A DNA stretch of 64,000 nt, taken from Thermotogaceae bacterium (lineage in GTDB: Bacteria > Thermotogota > Thermotogae > Thermotogales > Thermotogaceae). The translations under genes and the position numbers were made by a program. This document shows, piece by piece, positions 59,483-64,000 of the stretch. Within the stretch, counting starts at the first letter, position 1. Each line of letters opens with the position of its first letter. The notes under the pieces are model-generated. The model was not told where the DNA came from. It made no database searches and worked only from the letters and a program-made list of their open reading frames with translations. The stretch lies in the NCBI GenBank assembly GCA_027077795.1, contig JALWTT010000015.1, forward strand, positions 333,279 to 397,278. Reading direction: 5' to 3'.

Positions 59483-59566
59483 TCTTGGTCATCACCTTCC
59501 CCTATGTATGTCAGCCTAAGGTATATTACCCGCATTTCTTCCATGTGCGTAGGGGTTTTTTACATC

Positions 59567-59596
59567 TTGAAACCCTTGGAAATGTTATGATATATT
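59567..59596 (+). promoter_or_regulatory. promoter of tRNA-Thr
   Basis: TTGAAA (59567-59572) and TATATT (59591-59596), 18 nt apart, 14 nt before the tRNA start. Confidence 0.6.
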
Positions 59597-59609
59597 CTCG
59601 AATCGGTGA

Positions 59610-59682
59610 GCCAGCGTAGCTCAATCGGCAGAGCGGCGCATTCGTAATGCGCAGGTTGTGGGTTCAAGTCCCACCGCTGGCT
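59610..59682 (+). tRNA. tRNA-Thr (anticodon CGT)
   Basis: 73 nt forming a full cloverleaf. Acceptor GCCAGCG/CGCTGGC, D arm GCTC/GAGC, anticodon stem GCGCA/TGCGC with loop TTCGTAA (anticodon CGT, reading ACG), and T arm GTGGG-TTCAAGT-CCCAC. Discriminator T; CCA is not encoded. It has its own promoter and terminator. Confidence 0.97.
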
Positions 59683-59688
59683 TTGCAA

Positions 59689-59708
59689 GGGCCAGAAGGC
59701 CCATTTTT
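59689..59708 (+). terminator. intrinsic terminator after tRNA-Thr
   Basis: GGGCC-AGAA-GGCCC followed by A and five T residues, 6 nt after the tRNA. Confidence 0.85.
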
Positions 59709-59735
59709 GTTTTAGAAAACTAGAGGGGTGACTCC

Positions 59736-60830
59736 ATGAGACTAATTCATACCGCGGATTGGCACGTCGGATTGATTTCTTGGAGAGGAAGTAAAATAAC
59801 GGATCGATCCATGGAAATAGAGAGGGTTCTAGAGGAACTTGTCCAAAAGGTTGAGCTTCTACATCCGGACGTCATAACTGTTGCTGGAGATGTGATACAT
59901 AACAAGCGTAGTCCAAATCTGAGAACCCTAGAGATAGTCCTGAGAACTCTGGAGGCCCTTGCAAACATAGCCCCTACGGTGGTTGTTCTGGGTAATCACG
60001 ATTGGGAAGGTCTGGTCACATACAACAAATTATCGGAAGATCTTCTGATAATAGGGCTGGGTGATTACAGAAGGCGGATACTTGAAACTAATCATGGAAA
60101 GCTAGCAATTTACCCACTTCCATATGTTTCCGGAGCCATGATGCTGGCCTTCGGGAGAGAAAGAGTGCTGAAAAGCCTGATAAGTAAACTCAGGGAGTTT
60201 GATGTGGATAATCCAAATGCGGATTACAAAATTTTGATTTCCCATATGATGTTTAAAGGAGCGGTTAGACCTGTTGAAGATCTCGTTTCAATAGAGCTTG
60301 ACGAGAGTTACATTGGATCCACGTTCTCTTATGTGGCTTTAGGGCACGTTCACAGATTTCAGAGAATCATGACGAATCCACTTGCTTATTACAGCGGTTC
60401 TGTTATTCAGGTGGATTTTTCGGAGAACGAAGACAAAGGATTTCTAGTCGTGGACATCGATGGTTGGAATGTAAATGCAGAGTTCTCAAAGCTTCCTCAC
60501 AAAAGACTTACCACCCTCTATCTTGAAGATAAGGATGAAAAAGAGATATTCAGAAAAATCGAGGAGTTTTCAGAGAAGTTCGATTATATGAGGGTTGTGA
60601 TAAGTAGCAGAAACTTCGATATGACCAGAAAACTCATGAAGATTCCAAAAGTTGTCAGTGTAAAGGTTCACAATGATGAGAACTATCCACCCAGAATAGA
60701 AAGCTTCGAAGACATCGATGAAGTTTTTCTGGAGTATATGAGAGAAGCTCTCAAAAGCAAGTTACCTGATGAAAAGTTCAAGAGAGGTATGGAGATATTT
60801 AGGAATGTTTTAAAGAGCGTTACGGCGTGA
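59736..60830 (+). CDS. sbcD: DNA repair exonuclease SbcD/Mre11-like
   Basis: 364 residues. Calcineurin-like nuclease with all metal motifs: LIHTADWHVG, DVITVAGDVIHN, VVLGNHDWEG, ILISHMMFKG, VALGHVHRF. Mre11/SbcD trims DNA ends together with the ATPase Rad50/SbcC. No sbcC is in the window; the next gene is on the other strand. Start ATG 59736 with GAGGGGTGA. The last codons and stop lie in a palindrome shared with the convergent small gene. Confidence 0.93.
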   Translation: MRLIHTADWHVGLISWRGSKITDRSMEIERVLEELVQKVELLHPDVITVAGDVIHNKRSPNLRTLEIVLRTLEALANIAPTVVVLGNHDWEGLVTYNKLSEDLLIIGLGDYRRRILETNHGKLAIYPLPYVSGAMMLAFGRERVLKSLISKLREFDVDNPNADYKILISHMMFKGAVRPVEDLVSIELDESYIGSTFSYVALGHVHRFQRIMTNPLAYYSGSVIQVDFSENEDKGFLVVDIDGWNVNAEFSKLPHKRLTTLYLEDKDEKEIFRKIEEFSEKFDYMRVVISSRNFDMTRKLMKIPKVVSVKVHNDENYPPRIESFEDIDEVFLEYMREALKSKLPDEKFKRGMEIFRNVLKSVTA

Positions 60831-60847
60831 GCACCTGCTCACGCCGT
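60822..60847. terminator. palindrome shared by two convergent gene ends
   Basis: 12-bp perfect inverted repeat ACGGCGTGAGCA-CC-TGCTCACGCCGT. On each strand it reads Thr-Ala-stop, ending sbcD (stop 60828-60830) and the small minus-strand gene (stop 60839-60841). GC-rich and symmetrical, it could terminate both transcripts, but there is no T-run on either side. Confidence 0.75.
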
Positions 60848-61054
60848 GTAGTCCAGGTTCATGCCGGCATACATCTGAGCAGCTATCTTGGCGAGTTTGA
60901 ATGGCATGCCAGATTGGTTGTAAACCATGAGATCTAGAACCCTCAGCATGTCATCTTTGCTCATTACAGTAACTCTGCCGTTTCTCTGTACAGCCGGCAC
61001 AACCTGGAAATTGGGGAAATACATGTTGGAGAATCCTACCCCGCTGACTCTCAT
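60839..61054 (-). CDS. small protein of unknown function
   Basis: 71 residues from ATG 61054, behind GGGGAGGTGATC. I do not recognise it. MRVSGVGFSNMYFPNFQVVP is followed by AVQRNGRVTVMSKDDMLRVLDLMVYNQ and an amphipathic C-terminus FKLAKIAAQMYAGMNLDYTA. No signal peptide, Cys or membrane segment. The strong Shine-Dalgarno and the shared terminator with sbcD support a real gene. It is divergent from nusB. Confidence 0.75.
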   Translation of the reverse strand: MRVSGVGFSNMYFPNFQVVPAVQRNGRVTVMSKDDMLRVLDLMVYNQSGMPFKLAKIAAQMYAGMNLDYTA

Positions 61055-61102
61055 GGGGATCACCTCCCCTCAAATTCATTAATCGTCACTTTGTAGTCAT
61101 TT

Positions 61103-61131
61103 TTTAACCCCATAATGTGTTAATATACAAT
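61103..61131 (+). promoter_or_regulatory. candidate nusB promoter
   Basis: TTTAAC (61103-61108) and TACAAT (61126-61131), 17 nt apart, about 20 nt before nusB. Confidence 0.5.
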
Positions 61132-61147
61132 TCTAGATGAACGGGAG

Positions 61148-61588
61148 GTGGTTTCTATAAAACAAGCGACTAGGAGAAGCAAAATGAGAGAAGCAGTTTT
61201 CAAAGCTATATTTCAAATGGATTTCACCTCCAATGACCCAGAGGAAATGATAGGTGAGTATATTGAAGATTGGTTCGATGGAAAACTTGTCAGTGATGCG
61301 AAGAGGTATGTTAAAGGAATAAAAGAGAACCTAGAGAGGATCGACGAAGTTATATCTTCGAAGCTAGAAAATTGGAAGTTTGAGAGACTTTCCTCCGTTG
61401 ACAGGAATATTCTCAGACTCGGGACATACGAGCTTCTCTATGAACCGGATGTCCCAATAGAAGTTACCCTTGATGAAATGATAGAGATGGCAAAGAAATA
61501 CGGCACAGAAAACAGTGGTAAATTCGTGAACGGGATTCTTGATAGAATATCGAAAGAATTTACCCCTATTGAGAAAAAAGATTTGTAA
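61148..61588 (+). CDS. nusB: transcription antitermination protein NusB
   Basis: Up to 146 residues, all-helical. [89 protein letters not shown] all match NusB. It binds boxA RNA with S10 in rRNA antitermination. The start is ambiguous. GTG 61148 overlaps the Shine-Dalgarno GGGAGG (61143-61148). The codon 8 nt after that signal is ATA (61157). A third option, ATG 61184, has AGGAG upstream but would remove the Arg-rich end that helps bind RNA. fhs follows 14 nt after the stop. Confidence 0.93.
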   Translation: MVSIKQATRRSKMREAVFKAIFQMDFTSNDPEEMIGEYIEDWFDGKLVSDAKRYVKGIKENLERIDEVISSKLENWKFERLSSVDRNILRLGTYELLYEPDVPIEVTLDEMIEMAKKYGTENSGKFVNGILDRISKEFTPIEKKDL

Positions 61589-61602
61589 AGGAGGGATTTT
61601 AA

Positions 61603-63282
61603 GTGGGATTTCCGAGTGATATCGAAATAGCCAGGCAAGCAAAGCTCAAAAAGATTATCGAGATATCTGAAAGTTTGGGAGTACCCGAGGATAAGCTAAA
61701 ACCTTATGGATGGTATATGGCGAAAGTTGATCACAACTACTACAACGAGATTGAAAGCAGACCCGACGCAAAACTTATATTGGTCACGGCCATGACCCCC
61801 ACTCCAGCTGGAGAGGGAAAAACCACCACAAGCATAGGCCTTTCAATGGCACTCAATCGTCTCGGTAAAAAAACTATGGTTACTTTGAGGGAACCATCAC
61901 TAGGTCCCGTTATGGGAGTGAAAGGTGGGGCAGCAGGTGGGGGATACTCTCAGGTACTTCCAATGGAAGAAATAAACCTTCACTTTACCGGGGATATACA
62001 CGCCGTTGCCGCGGCTCACAATCTTCTATCTGCCATGATAGATGCCCACATGAAGTTTGGGAATGAGCTCAACATCGATCCCACGAGGGTTTTCTGGAGA
62101 AGGACCGTGGATATGAATGACAGAGCACTTAGACAGATTGTAGTGGGACTTGGGGGAAGAGGAAATGGTGAGCCAAGAGAGGATGGATTCATCATCACCG
62201 CGGCTTCTGAGGTCATGGCTATACTCTGCCTCTCGAAGGACTTAGCTGATCTCAAAGAAAGGCTTTCAAAGATTGTCATAGCGAGAAAAAGAACAGGAGA
62301 AGTCGTCACAACTGGAGATCTCAAGGCTCAGAACGCGATGGCGCTCCTTCTCAAAGATGCCATTAACCCGAACCTCGTCCAAACTATAGAAAACACTCCA
62401 GCTTTTATACATGGAGGGCCATTCGCCAACATAGCGCATGGAACGAATTCCATAGTAGCCACCAAGCTGGCCTTGAAACTCGCCGACTACGTTGTAACAG
62501 AGGCAGGATTTGGTGCAGACTTGGGGGCCGAAAAATTTCTCGATTTCGTCTCGCCAACAGCTGGTTTTAAACCATCAGCGGTGGTTCTGGTTGCAACTGT
62601 TAGAGCACTCAAGTACCACGGTGGACAAAAGCTCAACGATGCAAAAGCAGGAGTTGAGGACCTGGAAGCTCTGAAAAAAGGCCTGGAAAATCTTAGGGTT
62701 CATATAGAAAACCTCCAGAAGTTCAAGGTACCAGTTGTTGTAGCATTGAATAAGTTTTTCACCGATACCGATAAGGAGATTCAGATGGTCGTGGACTTTG
62801 TGGAAAACATGGGGGCAAGAATTTCTCTAAACGAAGCTTTCGCAAAGGGAGGAGAGGGAGCAGAAGATCTCGCAAAGAAGGTTTTGGAAGAGCTTAGCAA
62901 GAATGCTGAGTACGAGCCGATTTACAGCTGGGACATGCCAATAGAGAAGAAGATTGAGACACTCGCAAAGGAGATATACAGGGCTGGGAAAGTCGAGTAC
63001 ACTTCCGCGGCAAAGAGCAAACTCAAATTTTTAAAGAAGTATGAATTCGACAAACTCCCAGTAATAGTCGCAAAGACTCAGAGTTCTATAAGCGATGATC
63101 CAAAGAAACTCGGTGCTCCTCAAGGGTACACATTTACAGTCAGGGACTTCGAGATATCGATCGGTGCGGGATTCGTGGTTGTTCTCGCTGGGGACATACT
63201 CAGAATGCCTGGACTTCCAAAGGTTCCGAACGCTGTGAAAATGGACATACTCGACGACGGAACGATAGTTGGACTTTCATGA
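61603..63282 (+). CDS. fhs: formate-tetrahydrofolate ligase
   Basis: 559 residues. Makes 10-formyltetrahydrofolate from formate, ATP and tetrahydrofolate. Motifs: [25 protein letters not shown] (P-loop), [103 protein letters not shown], and [18 protein letters not shown] 61603 behind AAGGAGGGA. With FolD it gives a complete one-carbon route between formate and methylene-tetrahydrofolate. Confidence 0.97.
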   Translation: MGFPSDIEIARQAKLKKIIEISESLGVPEDKLKPYGWYMAKVDHNYYNEIESRPDAKLILVTAMTPTPAGEGKTTTSIGLSMALNRLGKKTMVTLREPSLGPVMGVKGGAAGGGYSQVLPMEEINLHFTGDIHAVAAAHNLLSAMIDAHMKFGNELNIDPTRVFWRRTVDMNDRALRQIVVGLGGRGNGEPREDGFIITAASEVMAILCLSKDLADLKERLSKIVIARKRTGEVVTTGDLKAQNAMALLLKDAINPNLVQTIENTPAFIHGGPFANIAHGTNSIVATKLALKLADYVVTEAGFGADLGAEKFLDFVSPTAGFKPSAVVLVATVRALKYHGGQKLNDAKAGVEDLEALKKGLENLRVHIENLQKFKVPVVVALNKFFTDTDKEIQMVVDFVENMGARISLNEAFAKGGEGAEDLAKKVLEELSKNAEYEPIYSWDMPIEKKIETLAKEIYRAGKVEYTSAAKSKLKFLKKYEFDKLPVIVAKTQSSISDDPKKLGAPQGYTFTVRDFEISIGAGFVVVLAGDILRMPGLPKVPNAVKMDILDDGTIVGLS

Positions 63283-63285
63283 AAA

Positions 63286-63311
63286 AAAAGGTGGCCAATT
63301 GGCCACCTTTT
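63286..63311. terminator. bidirectional terminator between fhs and an envelope gene
   Basis: A 26-bp perfect palindrome centred on AATT (core GGTGGCCAATTGGCCACC) flanked by runs of A and T. On the minus strand the stem is followed by eight T residues, on the plus strand by four. It lies between convergent genes. Confidence 0.9.
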
Positions 63312-63325
63312 CTTAGCTTGGCTCT

Positions 63326-63862
63326 TCAATATTCCATAACGCTCGCACCGAAGATCAAAGGTACTGGCCAGAAGTAGAAGTTGAGATACTTTCCCTTTTT
63401 CCATGGAGTGAAGAATGTGAGATACAGATAAGGACCTTTTATGCCAAATCCGGGTTCATGTATGTAAGAATAATATCCTACTCCCGCTCCGGAGATTGAG
63501 TAATAGATCCCGGTGTCCAATTTAACAGCTGGTATGATTTTGTATCCAAAGAGGTCAAAGTGAAGATCTTCCTTGCTGATAACCACCGATGCAAGTAAAT
63601 CGAGTTCGGCTCCAAAACCAAATGAATACAGAGCAACAAATGCGCCATCAAATCCAGCTCCCAAATACCCATCCACATTTATCTTCATATTGGGAACCTG
63701 GTAGATACTGTTTCCCTCCGTATAATACCCATCTACTCCTAAAGCAAATGGAAATGGCCAAAAGAAAACCCCAGCACCGTACATCTTCTTTTTCATGCCT
63801 GGAATCAGAGCAAAGGAGGAAATGACTATGATTAAAGCAATTATCACAAGAGTTTTTTTCAT
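63326..63862 (-). CDS. putative outer-envelope (toga) beta-strand protein
   Basis: 178 residues, ATG 63862 behind AAGGGGGGG. A signal peptide (MKKTLVIIALIIVISSFA) is followed by alternating hydrophobic and aromatic beta-strand segments: GAGVFFWPFPFALGVDGYY, VDGYLGAGFDGAFVALYSFGFGAELDLLAS, AVKLDTGIYYSISGAGVGYYS, GPYLYLTFFTPW, YLNFYFWPVPLIFGASV. This looks like a small outer-membrane beta-barrel or toga protein. I cannot name the family. It follows the hydrolase gene after about 30 nt and may be cotranscribed. Confidence 0.75.
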   Translation of the reverse strand: MKKTLVIIALIIVISSFALIPGMKKKMYGAGVFFWPFPFALGVDGYYTEGNSIYQVPNMKINVDGYLGAGFDGAFVALYSFGFGAELDLLASVVISKEDLHFDLFGYKIIPAVKLDTGIYYSISGAGVGYYSYIHEPGFGIKGPYLYLTFFTPWKKGKYLNFYFWPVPLIFGASVMEY

Positions 63863-63893
63863 AGTAACCCCCCCTTAAAGTTTTGTACTATTC

Positions 63894-64000
63894 TACACCA
63901 CCTTGAGGAAATCCACCACTTCTGCAAAGAATCTCTCGGAATACTCAGGATCCTCGAAGAGTTCGTGATATCCTCCTTCAAATTCCACGAGTTTTTTGTT
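63894..64000 (-). CDS. alpha/beta hydrolase (partial, C-terminal end)
   Basis: Only the last 35 codons are in the window; the gene continues beyond the right edge. The translation KLVEFEGGYHELFEDPEY then SERFFAEVVDFLKVV is the typical C-terminus of a lysophospholipase/monoacylglycerol lipase-type hydrolase, with the catalytic His in GGYHELFED. Substrate unknown. Confidence 0.8.

Overview
The window looks like part of the chromosome of a thermophilic member of the Thermotogae, most likely family Thermotogaceae. Base composition is moderately AT-rich, genes are packed tightly, and UUG and GUG starts are common. The block gyrA - archease - lexA - STAS protein - rpiB follows the order I recall from Thermotoga maritima (TM1084 to TM1080), and the trkA-trkH-hisS block and many individual proteins also resemble T. 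maritima. The genus cannot be fixed from sequence alone. I see no insertion sequence, prophage, CRISPR array or rRNA operon.

Bases 1-16700 form a carbohydrate region, almost entirely on the minus strand. Operon A starts at a promoter with a LacI-type operator near 11253-11307. It reads: sugar-binding protein, two ABC permeases, a GH36 alpha-galactosidase-like enzyme, a LacI regulator, a GH63 glycosidase, LacZ (GH2), and a second GH36 enzyme (GalA) cut by the left edge. Operon B starts at 15354-15371 with its own operator and encodes a LacI regulator, a sugar-binding protein and two permeases. A GH5-like secreted protein and a GntR/UTRA regulator lie head to head beyond it. At 17.6-22.1 kb are a CoA-disulfide reductase/NADH oxidase-type flavoprotein and a GH38 alpha-mannosidase.

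Bases 22160-29700 are housekeeping: S-adenosylhomocysteine hydrolase, gyrA, archease, lexA, two STAS anti-sigma antagonists, rpiB, prmA and a DUF501 gene. A ribose-type ABC importer (29.7-33.0 kb) ends in a strong terminator. A peroxiredoxin and a superoxide reductase follow, with a promoter and an 18-bp palindromic operator candidate. A long plus-strand run (34.3-44.2 kb) holds a histone-deacetylase-like protein, rsfS, a phosphate butyryl/acetyltransferase-like enzyme, psuG, a degenerate PurH-like protein, comFC, an HD-GYP protein, trkA, trkH and hisS.

The minus-strand run 44.2-51.1 kb encodes a DUF998 protein, glycerate kinase, an amino-acid racemase, a DUF368 lipid-carrier translocase, miaA, gltX and ruvB. 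A third sugar ABC importer (51.2-54.1 kb) follows. Then come xseB, xseA, folD, folC and an ABC exporter on the minus strand, a tRNA-Thr, an SbcD/Mre11 nuclease, a small protein, nusB, fhs, an envelope protein and the tail of an alpha/beta hydrolase.

The most interesting signals are: (1) a perfect hairpin between a Shine-Dalgarno sequence and the ATG of a permease gene that would bring them to ideal spacing; (2) strong hairpins at the binding-protein/permease junction of all three sugar importers, one of them inside the permease reading frame; (3) a shortened PurH homologue that appears to have lost its transformylase catalytic motif; (4) one palindrome that encodes the last codons and stops of two convergent genes; and (5) several enzymes with altered key residues (HDAC-like Tyr to Phe, FolD Lys to Gln, GH5-like catalytic residues missing, ABC exporter with Asp in place of Glu).
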